Origin: Chiua virens
Taxonomy: Eukaryota > Basidiomycota > Agaricomycetes > Boletales > Boletaceae
DNA length: 64,000 bases
Direction: 5' to 3'
Assembly (NCBI GenBank): GCA_019787685.1
Contig: JAHNUO010000007.1
Coordinates: forward strand, 1,426,001 to 1,490,000
Shown here one piece after another: positions 33,440 to 43,865 of the stretch. The notes beneath the pieces are model-generated. The model searched no databases. It was given only the letters and a program-made list of their open reading frames with translations, and was not told the origin of the DNA. Numbering within the stretch: position 1 is the stretch's first letter; each line of letters opens with the position of its first letter. The translations under genes were made by a program, and so were the position numbers.

Positions 33440-34600
33440 TTTCATATGTACAAATGAATGGTTTTCAATGAAAGCACAATTGTATTGCTTGAGGCTTTCA
33501 GAAACTAGGAAATAGTGTCAGATTGGGCAGGATCTCTGTCCAAGTTCTTCTTCGAAGATCCAAGTCTGGTAAGCCGTTAGCCATGAGTGGAGGAATGAAT
33601 GTTATTTTCTGAAAACTTCATCCAGGAAGCAGAAAGAAAAGTAATCAGTGTGCTCCATTATATGAGACAAGTGAGAAAAAGAAAGAGGTTCAGAAAGGAA
33701 TTTGAATGGTACATCCTGGTAAGTTAGGGTCTAGTGACATTTGTTACCTTACTTCCTGCTGACTTCCATACTGATATCTGGGGCCATATAGAGCTCAGGT
33801 CTCACAACAATTATCCTTCAGGTTAGTAGGAAATGAATAGATATCATGAACCATTCTAAGCTCTTGCAAGTTAGCTTCTGAAAGTATCAGTGGAGGAAAG
33901 CTCTGCTACTCTGTCTCATTGAGTTGACTGAGGGATTCATTCTCAAGTTGACAACCACGATCATTCAACACATCAAAGAGATTACAGATGTGGCTCTAGA
34001 TACTCAAGGATGGCAGATGTTGCCACAGGATATTTTGAGACTGATGTCTGACAAGAACATGGTCCTGATGGCTATCAAGCCACATTCCATATTTTTTCTT
34101 TGCTCCACACAGAACTTCACTGCCACATGTTCTGACAAGATACTTCCCACTATTTCACAGTTCAACTTCAACTTCAAGGAGGAGAAATTCACAGTGAATG
34201 CAACCTGCTAGGGTTAGATGCAATACGACCATGAACAGTTTGAAGCTGGAGATATCCACAAAATATTTCATTCTTTATGTCAACTCACTGAAAAAAGCTG
34301 GAACAACTGGAACATATCCAATGATATGAAGTTGATTCTGAGCTTGAGCAGAGCCTTAAGGGAACAATGCCAGGATCACAAGAGCGAAGCTCACAGGAAC
34401 TGGAACCAAAATCTGGAAGACTTTGCAGCTTGCCTAGAATGTCAGGTTTGTGCACACCTGGACAATGGTGAGAAGTGTGTCTAGTATCACATAGTGAAAG
34501 AGAGAATTTTTAGTGGTCATCTGATGGAGAAGTTGATGCTGCCTGAAGAGGGTGATGCACTCAGCCTGTTGGTATGGTTACCAATCTGTCAACTTATCCT
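33440..34600 (+). pseudogene. Unnamed multi-exon gene, decayed
   Basis: Exon-like blocks bounded by GTAAGC/GTAAGT donors and CAG acceptors are: IVSDWAGSLSKFFFEDPSL (before 33569), EAERKVISVLHYMRQVRKRK with FRKEFEWYIL (about 33628-33720), LLPADFHTDIWGHIEL (about 33755), a long exon 33850-34211 (LLLCLIELTEGFILKLTTTI, ALDTQGWQMLPQDILRLMSD) and 34218-34484 (MKLILSLSRALREQCQDHKS, HLDNGEKCV). I believe the FHTDIWG-containing arrangement belongs to an unnamed basidiomycete family, but I cannot give a function. Stops near 34209 and 34482 and a frame change near 33850 indicate decay. Confidence 0.4.
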
Positions 34601-35023
34601 GAGGGTTTTCTGATGAGATGACAGATGACAGATGAGAAAAAAAAATGGCTGAAAAATGTGCACCATTAAGAGAGCTTGACTTTACAACAATCAAATTTGA
34701 TCCAGAGATTGTGCAGCAGTGTGGGCAGTTGATCATTTACTTGGTTGATGGTCATACTCAAGATCAGGTCAGTTGTGTAGTTCAAAGGTGATCATTTGCA
34801 TGGAAGGAAATGTCTTTCCCAAGGTCTTGGAATTACCATCACAAAAAAGTTGCTGGATATGGCAAAGAAGTACACACAGGTAATATGGAGTTTCAAGGAT
34901 CTTTGAGAGCACTGGGAGGTAGATCTGTAGCAAATTGTATTATTTGATGTAGTTCATCTATACAAGTCATCTGACTCTTTTCTAAGCATGATAAATGTTA
35001 GAAGATGTATAAACTGTGCTGAC
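34601..35023. other. Stretch without recognised gene
   Basis: Possibly the decayed 3' part of the preceding gene. Nothing is supported. Confidence 0.35.
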
Positions 35024-35336
35024 TGTTCCAGGTAGTTCCTGCACTTCCAAGGCTTCTGCTTCCAGAAGTACCAGAATGACTATAGACTTAGTAGTACCTT
35101 GGGTACTACAATACTATTAGCTACAATCATTCATGCATTAACATTAGTGCTTATTACAGGTACAGCATACATTATAGTAGATATATGTATAAAGATGTTC
35201 TACTGTATATATGAATAAGAATCTTCCTCTTTCTATCCTCCACAACATTGTCTTGAGCTCTACTATCAGGTAGTCACCAGAGCAATGGCTCTGCACTTGA
35301 GACAACTGGCTCCTTTGGAACCTGTCTATTCTAACA
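35024..35336 (-). mobile_element. Solo LTR, family D, 313 bp, minus orientation
   Basis: It runs TGTTCCAGGTAGTTCC through CCTGTCTATTCTAACA, the reverse-complementary counterpart of 14851-15163 with identical length. No target duplication is visible. Confidence 0.7.
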
Positions 35337-35452
35337 ATAAATTGAACAGCACTACTGTGAACACATTTGATGCCCTACCTAGTTCCAATCTCCAGAACCA
35401 CTGGAAGTGTATAAATCCCTAGCACTGTCAAGAGACTGGATATTTGTGCTAT

Positions 35453-35699
35453 TGTTGAACATATATGGTCCAAAGAGGTCCTGGCTATCCCAAGGGAGAG
35501 ACACTGCTCTGGTGACTTAGCTGGATGGACGCTTAAGTGGAAATTATACTGAGTCAAGAGACATGATGATAGTTATATATGATGTGAGTCACAATTTGGT
35601 ATTAGAATTCTAAGTATTACTATTATATATTACCAAGCATGTAGTACTGAGCATTCCTGGTTTGGAAGTACCAGAACCTACAGGAATAATCTGGAACCA
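35453..35699 (+). mobile_element. LTR family D relative, shortened
   Basis: It starts TGTTGAACATATATGGTCCA and ends AATAATCTGGAACCA. The block CACTGCTCTGGTGACTTA and the terminal GTTTGGAAGTACCAGAACC correspond to family D. At 247 bp it is shorter than the 313-bp copies. Confidence 0.55.
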
Positions 35700-35821
35700 T
35701 TAGGGACCATCAGGTTGCATTTTAATGCCAGGAGTGTCTGTTTACACAAAACACAAAACAAACAATATTGCTATTTGATGCAGTCTACCTATCCATTAAG
35801 TGAAACAGGTGTAGCCCTACT

Positions 35822-36154
35822 CTATCCTACAATGCAGGAAGTACACATAGAAAAGACCAGATCTGGTGTGTCCTCTACCAAAGATGGGATCTCAATAACT
35901 TCTTCTCCTGGATGGTAGTATGCACTTGTGTCATCAATGCACTGGATTGCTTGTTCCTGTGTAATGCCCATCCACTTCAGGAGGCATTCAGCACATTGAT
36001 GGCAAAGGCGAGTTCTCCTCGCTCCTCCTGAGCAAGGGCATTCTTGTCTTGTTGTAATCTGTTCAGGTCCTTTTACCTCCAGGATAATAAGGCACAGGCT
36101 GATCAAACTCCATTTTCCAATCTTACCTATGGTTAACTGAGTTGGTGATGTCAC
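35822..36154 (-). CDS. Hypothetical cysteine-containing open frame
   Basis: 110 codons from an ATG with a Cys-rich centre (ECPCSGGARRTRLCHQCAEC) and an acidic C-terminus (YYHPGEEVIEIPSLVEDTPD). The cysteine spacing suggests metal binding, but I recognise no family. It overlaps no repeat. It may be an exon of a degraded gene. Confidence 0.3.
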   Translation of the reverse strand: MTSPTQLTIGKIGKWSLISLCLIILEVKGPEQITTRQECPCSGGARRTRLCHQCAECLLKWMGITQEQAIQCIDDTSAYYHPGEEVIEIPSLVEDTPDLVFSMCTSCIVG

Positions 36155-36403
36155 TCAACCACTGGACAAAACTTATGAAGTTCTGATCTGTACTGAAGTG
36201 TGAGGAACATCTGGCACAAGGTTCAGTGAAATCCAGTGTGGTAATTGTTCATCAGCAAGTCCTTCAAATTCATCTTTTTGAGATGTATAACTGCCTGGGT
36301 TAGATGCATTGTCTCATAGTTGTAAAAGTTGCCTCTGCTGACAATTGTTGCAATGGGGGTGTGCAGTGTGTGCAGGACTCCCAGTGGCTGGAACCTGAGT
36401 GAT

Positions 36404-37014
36404 TAGTGTTTAAAAGTCTGGTCCAGTCTGGTTGTCCATGGTCTAAATAAGGCAACTGGACCAAGACTGGTCCTAAAAAGGTCCTGGACCCTTGTAACCA
36501 CAACTGGACCAAAAAAAAACTGGACCGAAATGATCTTTTGATCAGTTGCAACCAGTTGCAACCAGTTTTGTGCTAAACCGGTCCTTTGACCCCTTTCCCA
36601 TGGGACCCAAGATTAGCCATGGTGAAATGAAATATACTATGGACTCCTGGCTATCTACTGACCCTTAGATCATAAGGTTTGGATCACAGGATCAAACAAT
36701 ATGGCCATTTCCGGGAGGCATGTTAGACAGAGGGGGTCCCAACTCAGTTTTTGATGTAGAAATTCAAATAAAATAGCTAAAATTCTGAAAGTATTGTGGG
36801 AAGTACCTATCTATAGGGGCTAAAGACTGGTCTACTTTGCAACCGGGTGCAACCGGTCCTGGACTGGTCTTTTATTTTTTCAAAATCAAGGCAACTAGCA
36901 ACTGGACTGGTTGGCAACTGGATGCAACTGCAACTGTAGTCCAGTTGCCTACCAGTCTGGTCCAGTCCAGTTGCCAGTCTTTTGAGCAGTCCTAGACTGG
37001 ACTTTAAAACACTA
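36404..37014. mobile_element. hAT-like miniature element, copy 1
   Basis: 611 bp. The ends are TAGTGTTTAAAAGTCTGGTC and the inverted GACTGGACTTTAAAACACTA. Flanking 8-mers TGAGTGAT (36396-36403) and TGAGCAAT (37015-37022) agree at 6 of 8 positions, as expected for an aged 8-bp duplication of hAT type. The interior is filled with CCAGTTGC, GGTCCAG and CAACTGGA motifs in both directions. It contains no transposase, so it is non-autonomous. Confidence 0.65.
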
Positions 37015-37022
37015 TGAGCAAT

Positions 37023-37394
37023 GGTTTCACAGAATTAATAAATGACTCAATGAACAAACAATATCTTATGTACATGAGGTCACCTTTCTCCAGGCACATG
37101 GTAGTAGTGTTGGCATTGGGAAACTTGCCATCAGTAGATACTTCTGTCACATTGGACATCACTTGATGTAGGTTAGACCAGTTGGGCAGGATTTCTGTTT
37201 GGGATGTAGAATTCCCCTTAGCTTCACTCTAGCATTTATAGGGTCATCCTGGAATCAAGATTCAAATGAAAAGGCCAGAATGGTGATAAAAGTATATGAT
37301 AAATATGAGCCCATTTATGTGATCATTTTGAGCCCCTTATCAAGGAAAATGGTGGTCAGGTTGTGGAGATAAAAATGAAACAAGGGTATTTGAA
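37023..37394. other. Stretch without recognised gene
   Basis: Nothing identifiable. Confidence 0.4.
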
Positions 37395-38160
37395 GCATGA
37401 ATGCAAGATTGACATGAAGGGTATTTTTGTGGGACTTGTAAGTGTGACCAATGGATTTGGAGGGTTTAAAACCCCCTCAGAAAAATGCTAGCATGGTTGT
37501 GGAACGGTTCTCATACTGTAATTGTTGATAGAGAAAGAAGATAGTGATACTGTTTGCTTAGCTGATTTTATTGGGCTTAGCAATTGTTATCATCTTGTTC
37601 AGAGGATTTAATATAGGCAGGGACAGGTGCATTCTTATTTTTAGCTAGTGTTCCTGAGGCTAGAAAAATCGATCATTGTTGAGGGGATAGAAGCCAAGGT
37701 AGTCTCATGGTGTGAAATACAATTCCAGAGACCTCAGGAGTGTTTCTAGGTAACTTCTAGAGATAAATTAAACAAGGCAATGTTATGGTATGGCAGCAAG
37801 ATGAATATCAAGACAATTTCTCTGGGTCTTGTTGATGTGACTAGTGGAATCAGAGGGTTCAGAAACTGCCAGAAGAATGCTAGAATAGCTCAATGACCAT
37901 CCCTGGGTATAATATGCTGTAATGTCATATAGAGGGAAGGAGGAGGAGATTGTGTCTTTCACTAAGCTGATTTTATTGGGTTTAGAAAACATTACTATTG
38001 TATTCATAGGGCTTAATATGTGTAGGAACAGGTGCATTCTTATTTGTAGCTAGTGTTCTTGAGGCTAGACAAATCAAGCTTTGTTTGGAGGGCAGAAGAC
38101 AAGGTAATTTTATAGTTTGAGATATTATACCAGGGACCTTGGGAGTGATGTTAAAGTACT
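37395..38160. repeat. Tandem duplication, period about 405 bp
   Basis: GCTGATTTTATTGGG at 37561 recurs at 37966. Flanking blocks such as GGTGCATTCTTATTT, AGCTAGTGTTC, TTGAGGCTAG and GACCT.GGGAGTG recur with the same spacing. The units have diverged moderately, and neither encodes a recognisable protein. Confidence 0.75.
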
Positions 38161-38296
38161 TCTATGTATGATATATGCCCAGGAGAATGCCAAACCTGTC
38201 CTAGAAAAAGTGCAAAACACAAAGATACAGATAAGTACAGCAAAGATAGCACTGTACATTGATATGAAAGGCAGATGACTATGTATAAACATGTTG

Positions 38297-38372
38297 TGAC
38301 CATGAGTGCATTCTCAATTAATGCCAGGCAAGTCCCCTGCATAGTGCAACATCTCTGTTGCACTCATGGTCA
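38297..38372. repeat. Inverted repeat with 14-bp arms
   Basis: TGACCATGAGTGCA at 38297-38310 is exactly complementary to 38359-38372, with a 48-bp spacer. Significance is unclear. Confidence 0.6.
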
Positions 38373-38639
38373 TGATCTAAAAAATGATTCACTATTGTGA
38401 GCCTGATTCTGACTGTTTGATCATATCATGGCAGAAAGCATACTTGGTCATCTGTTGCTTTCTCTTCAATCTGACCCACATTGCCTACTGTCATGACATG
38501 GTCCATGGTGGAAATTGGTTGAGCCAGATAGCACATTTGGAAAGATTCAGTGAGAATACGATAGCCATGGTCTTGCCACATGATTCAAGCAGGGGCCTGA
38601 ACCATGTGATTGAATTGAACTTTCTATTTCAGATGTCTA

Positions 38640-39160
38640 TGCTCAGATGAGTGTGCCAAGTCTGTTCCACCTGATGAGAGGTGTGATCTGAATCAAATAG
38701 CAGAAAATACACTTACCCTCTTCAGGAGCTCCATCATTATTGTCCTTATTTGATGACAGCATAAACATTTGATCCAGCATGTCATCACACATTTGCTTTA
38801 TAGAGGAGGGTGGAGGGGATCATCAGGATCAGAAATGCTGCTAAGATTCCATTGCTATGTGAAGTGGTCCAGGATTTCATCAAAGGACAGCACTACAGAA
38901 GATAAGGATGGCAAATCAACAGAAGGTTGTCAACTTCCAGAGGATCTTGAACTCAAATAATTAAGCCAATCATTAAATGACCATATATTGAATGGTGGGA
39001 AAATGCCAGATGATGATGTGGAGCAACTGTGAAGTTCCTTTTTGTTTGAGGGAGTTGGGATAGAAGAGAAAGCAATTTTTAGTTTTGGTAGCTGCTCCAG
39101 AATTCTATCTATGGAGAGTTTGCCCTGTGCCTTGTTATCTGCCATGGAGACAAACACCAA
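38640..39160 (-). CDS. Hypothetical protein, N-terminal exon and decayed remainder
   Basis: 76 codons from ATG 39160 (a second ATG follows: MADNKAQGKLSIDRILEQLP), ending SRSSGS at 38930. Related-looking but interrupted sequence continues to about 38640. It has a Ser-rich middle and a hydrophobic IWSFNDWLNYL block. I recognise no family. It is followed in the upstream direction by AT-rich sequence and a long T tract. Confidence 0.25.
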
Positions 39161-39670
39161 TTGGTGGAGGGTCAGTCGGTAATCTTTATTAATGCAGATA
39201 GAGAGCTGAGTTAAAACTAGTTGAGTGGATAGAGGGTGGCTATTATGCTGCGTAATGTGTCATTGACAATGTGTGCAATAGATGACAGAAATTTGAATGG
39301 ATCAGATCACCATGTTATATATATACCTTTATACATAAGGGTCATGGTTCAATGAGACACATGTTACATTCAATAGTCAATGTATCAATTACATCAAGGG
39401 TTATGTGGTAGACTAGTTAGATGTGGTTAGCTTAGCCTGGGGCCTGAGAGATTATATAGATATTGATATGGCTTTCAATCAAATGATTGTTTTTTTGTTT
39501 TTTTTTTTTTTTTTTTTTTTTTTTTCATTTTCTCTAACCACATGATGGCAAAGAAAGTCAAGAGCATGTAGATTCCAACCAAGGCAAAGTTTTCCCAATT
39601 CTCAACAAGTGAAAAATATATTGATATGTACCTTAATCTGACATGTCTTGGATTTTGGACAATCCATGGA
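39161..39670. other. AT-rich stretch with a 28-nt T tract
   Basis: Uninterrupted T runs from 39498 to 39525 after TGTTTTTTTG. On the minus strand this is a poly(A) that could mark the 3' end of an old retroposed copy located to the right, but no such body or LINE protein is recognisable. Confidence 0.4.
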
Positions 39671-39845
39671 TAGGGGCTAAAGACTGGTCTTTGACTGGTC
39701 TTTTATTTTGTCAAAATCAAGGCAACTGGCAACCGGACTGGTCAGCAACTGGATGCAACTGCAACTGCAGTCCAGTTGCCTACCAGTCCAGTCCAGTCCA
39801 GTTGCCAGTCTTTTGAGCAGTCCTAGACTGGACTTCAAAACTCTA
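39671..39845. mobile_element. hAT-like miniature element, copy 2 (right end only)
   Basis: TAGGGGCTAAAGACTGGTCT through GACTGGACTTCAAAACTCTA matches the right 190 bp of the element at 36404-37014, including the CAACTGGATGCAACTGCAAC block and a CCAGTCCAGTCCAGTCCAG run. The left part is missing. Confidence 0.7.
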
Positions 39846-40189
39846 CATACTGCCAATTCCTTTGCCTTCAATCATAACTTATTACTATTTAGATATTCAT
39901 TTTCATTACTGTTTCTTTTTGTCTCATTCAAAATTGAATACCGTCATATGCAATCTGGCTGCTCTATGAAGTGATTTGTGCAGGTATAGACTTGAAAGAA
40001 GCCCGAAGAAGATAAGCCAGATAGACAACTGCACCTCATATTAACCATTCTTATTTCTTTTCACTTGCATTTCATTTTATTAATCACTTCATATTCATTG
40101 CTTACTTTAGGGATTGTGACTGGATTGGACATAGGACACAGATTGATTACTATACTACAATACAGTGGGAATGACAACTCTATCTACAG
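39846..40189. other. Stretch without recognised gene
   Basis: AT-rich; nothing identifiable. Confidence 0.4.
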
Positions 40190-41427
40190 AAACTGTAGCA
40201 CAGTCTTCACCTTCTTCAACTTGGCCTCCTTTGATGTGATTGCCACCTCTCTATTTGCCAGCTGCATCTCAAGTGCCTTGTACTCAGTTTTGAAGGTGAG
40301 AACTGCCTCCATAGCAATCATTTGGCTACATCAAATTGAGAGCATGTGGGTCTGTCTTGCCCCTACATCTTTTGCTTCTTATTGAAGGCTGTTTCCTCTT
40401 CCTCCTCATTGTCCATGATGGGTGCCTTAGCCTTAGGTTGTGGTTTCGGCCTTGCCTTGCGCATATCTGAAACTGGATTAAATGGTTTCACAAATAGTTA
40501 GTGTGGTGGTATGAACACCACCAGTTTCTACAAAGCTAAATCAGGTATTAGTACACATGGACTGACAAGCAATATGTTGTTACTCACCTGGGACCCTTGT
40601 TGCTTCTGCCTTCCCATCTGCCTTCATCCTCTTGCTGCCATGCCCACTCAAGTAAGTGTAGCTCTGACGGTCCTTCCTGCAGTGTCTGCATACACAACTG
40701 GGGACCCCAAAGCAGGGGTACCCTGCACCTTCACACCACTCACACAGTACCTCATGGTCGATGTCGCCTTCTTCCTGCAACAAATTGGTATGGGTTGGTG
40801 GCATGCTCTTGGCTGTGCTGGTCTCGATGATGATCGGCTCATCCTCGTCAGACTTGTTCTCCATGACGATGAGGCACTGTACCTGCAATCCAGTTAGCAT
40901 CTTGTGTATCAGATAGGTATCTGGACATGAACCTTCTATTTCTCTCTTCCCTCTGGTGCTTTCCTTTTCTCCTTGCACCTTCCTTGCACCTTCTTGTCTC
41001 TCACATTGTCTCCTCCCTCACTCTCATGCACTACTGCCATCACCTTCGCTGTGTCATTGACTGCCTTTCATAGCTTCTTGGCCGCATCCCACCTCTTTAT
41101 CGATTTCTGTGACTCTTGAATTATGAGGATGACTGTGTTGTCAACCTGAGCCTTGATGCCAGCATCCTGAGCCTGTTGAAGGCAGTCACTGAGATGTTTC
41201 TGTAAAAACAAGTTGTTTGCAGTTAGTACACAACAAGATGTGATCAGTTAACTATGTACCAGGATCTCATCCCATTCCTCTCGCCACATTGTCTGCTCCC
41301 TGGCCAGGTCCTCCCTATTGTCTGGGATTATCTTTGCGAAGTCCCTGGCACATCCATTCACATGCTTCAGCTCTGTCTCGGTGAAGACATGTGGTTTGTA
41401 CAGGTTGACCATGTTCTGTGTGCTCAT
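40190..41427 (-). pseudogene. Zinc-cluster family gene, multi-exon, decayed
   Basis: Exon 1 starts at ATG 41427 (MSTQNMVNLYKPHVFTETEL) and ends at GTACAT near 41258. A helical, Lys-rich exon follows (about 41200-40975: KSIKRWDAAKKLWKAVNDTA). The next part (to about 40589, CAG|GTGAGT donor) has an acidic stretch, then LCEWCEGAGYPCFGVPSCVC and RHCRKDRQSYTY. This is a zinc cluster of the C-X2-C-X6-C...C-X2-C-X6-C type whose last Cys is Tyr (TAC for expected TGC). A further exon (about 40470-40190) is basic, then acidic, then a coiled coil (EYKALEMQLANREVAITSKE), interrupted by a TAG and a frame change. The layout (coil, zinc cluster, coil) resembles the antisense gene in the chromovirus at 5492-6401. 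Confidence 0.5.
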
Positions 41428-41639
41428 GTAATAGAGGATCAATTTGGTATACAACATGAGGGAAGTTAAAAAGATAAAAGAAGTGGAAGAGCAGTGTGGA
41501 CATGATGTGTTCAAGTAATGTCTGGTGGCACATTGTTCAGTTTTCAAACTCAGCATGTGCATACATCATGTGACCAACTGAGGACAGTCAGCATCCAAGT
41601 TCCTCTTATGGTTGCAGCCTACCTTTTTCCCACTTTCTA

Positions 41640-42610
41640 TCACATCCTATCACCTCTCTTCCCATCTACTATCAACTTCATGCCAGTCTGGTTTTATTTC
41701 TAGCATTTACAGATTATTCAAACCCAATCCAAGTCCAATCCAACTCAATGTAATCCAATCTGGTTTAACTTGTCCTGTTCGATTTGGCCTTATTGAGGTT
41801 GTTCCTATCATAATATCATTCTTTTCTTTCATTATCTACAAGGTTTGACATTCCTTTTCTTAAATACTCACCCTACATTGATCCTGTATACTTACCTAGG
41901 GTTGGATTGCCTTTAACAGTCCTGAGTTGTGCCCAGGATTATAAAACCATATTTTCTAACATTAAATATCATCTTTCTGCATTGTAGAAAACAAAAAAAT
42001 AGGTGGTAAGAAAGGTAGGGTAATAGGTTCGTCCCAAGGGGGGTTATACTCGAAGGAATTGCAGGATTTGGGTTTGTCTATAAGTTCTAGAGGCTGCTGA
42101 ACAATCCAGAATGAAAAGTGGTTGATGGAAAAGTATCCAGGTGGAGTTGAGGTGATGAGAGGATTGATTTAAGTAGATAAGATGCAAAGGAACGATAGGA
42201 TGAGGCAAAAGGAAGGATATCCAGCCCACTTACACACAGGAGAGTAGACAGGTGATCTCCTGAATGCAGAAAGATGATATTTAATGTTAGAAAACATGGT
42301 TTTATAGTTCTGGGCACAACCCAGGACTGTTAAAGGCAATCTGACCCTAGGTAAGTATACAGGATTGATGTAGGGTGAGTACTTAAGAAAAAGGATGTCA
42401 AACTTTGTAGATAATGAAATGAAAGGAAGATATTATGATAGGAACAACCTTAATAAGGCCTAATTGAATAGAACAAGTTAAATCAGATGAGATAGAATAT
42501 GTATGATGAAACTGGATTAGATCATGTTGACTTGGATTGGGTTCAGATGATCTGTAAACACTAGAAATAAAATCAGATTGGCACAAAGTCAATGGCAGAT
42601 GAGATGGGAG
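41640..42610. mobile_element. Fold-back element with arms of about 345 bp
   Basis: The left arm (about 41640-41985) is mirrored by the right arm (about 42263-42610). For example GATCCTGTATACTTACCTAGGG in the left arm is matched by the complementary CCTAGGTAAGTATACAGGAT at 42345-42364, and CTAACATTAAATATCATCTT by AAGATGATATTTAATGTTAG. The 277-bp spacer is unique sequence without a gene. This structure is typical of non-autonomous DNA transposons with long inverted repeats. The autonomous partner is not in the window. Confidence 0.75.
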
Positions 42611-42654
42611 GTAATTGGGACAAACATATTGCCCCACCTTTCTTCTCATCACCA

Positions 42655-43790
42655 TCACCTATTATTAGTTTTCTTCACCAGACCCAATCCAACATGGCAC
42701 GGCACAGTAAGGTCGACATCACACAACATGATGATGATGCAACAATTGTCACATTGTCCACATGGTGTTATAATTCATTCATTTCTTTCTCTTTTACTTG
42801 ATTTCACTATGCTTGGTACTGCAGGTACCAACCTATGTTCAATCCGCAAGGCTTAACCATTTGCCCCATTTGCCTTTTCTTTCTTTGATCTGATTATGCA
42901 ACTCTGGCTCAACCTGTTGTTCTGTCTTTGCTTCCTTTTTTCTGCTTCTGTTGATCCACTAGGGATCGCCTTTATTTTTGCCATCACTCTGATGGCTTCC
43001 CCTTTTATTATTCTGTGTTCATTATGCACTGTATGATTCCTTTTGGCCCTTTGACTGTTCCGCTCTTCTTGGCCACCCCTTTTGGACCAATGGTCCATGC
43101 TTATTTATCTACATATAAATACCTGCAGTGATACTCTGTATTCTCCAGTCTTGATCTACACAATCTAGCTAGTATCACTGCTCCTCCTTTGGCTTAACCT
43201 AAGCTACCCTTTGTTACTGTGACCAACGTCCAGCTCCTTGGCCCACCCTGATCACAAGGGGCAGTCTTTGGTCCTTTGGGTATAGATTCCCAATAGCACA
43301 CTCTCAGCAATGCCTGAGTTCTACTTCATCTCACTGGTAGCAATACACTGACCAGTAACCCTCCTTGAACTCTTCAGCATGCCACATACCAAGTGGTGGT
43401 TGTTTGAGTTATTGCAGCTGCTTGGTACTTAGTGCTTTTGTGTCTACACTAGGGACTATCATAACACATGGCATGTCCATCTCAATGAGTCACCAACAAG
43501 GATGAGGACCTGACCCAGTCCAACATAGCACACCATGGCATGGCACAACAAGGTCAATCAAAATTGACATGATGCAACACAGTGATGATGCAACAATGTG
43601 TTGCATCGTCCACATGTCATGTCCATCTCAATGAGTCACCAACGATAACAAGGACCTGACCCAGTCTGACATGGCATGGCATGTTGCTTCACAATAAGGT
43701 CAATTGAGATCAACACAATGCAATGTGATGATGATGTGACACATTGTTGTATTGTCGTCATATCACACTGTTGTCTTTTTCCCATTTTCT
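42655..43790. repeat. Degenerate tandem repeat array split by a solo LTR
   Basis: Units of about 150 bp contain GACCTGACCCAGTC(C/T), ATGGCATGGCA, AAGGTCAAT.GA, GATGATGATG, CATTGT and CATGTCCATCTCAATGAGTCACCAAC. Two units lie at 43470-43618 and 43618-43770. A third, interrupted unit lies at 42660-42765, left of the LTR. Confidence 0.65.
42766..43466 (+). mobile_element. Solo LTR, family B, 701 bp
   Basis: TGTTATAATTCATTCATTTC through GACTATCATAACA with an exact target duplication CATGG (42761-42765 and 43467-43471). It contains a TATA-like ACATATAAATACC. It belongs to the LTR family of the truncated Ty3 element at 43866-47563 but has the opposite orientation and its own duplication, so it is an independent insertion. 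Confidence 0.9.
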
Positions 43791-43865
43791 CACTCCCCAC
43801 TTTGGGCAATACCCACACCCAGCAAATACCCACACCTGTGACCCAGCTAGGTGTTAGATACCCCT

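Noticed and set aside
39498..39525. Poly(A) tail of a LINE or SINE
   Set aside because: No target duplication or element body could be recognised on the side where it should be.
41986..42262. tRNA-derived (SINE-like) spacer in the fold-back element because of GGTTCGTCCC
   Set aside because: The B-box match is imperfect, there is no A box at the right distance and no tRNA fold.
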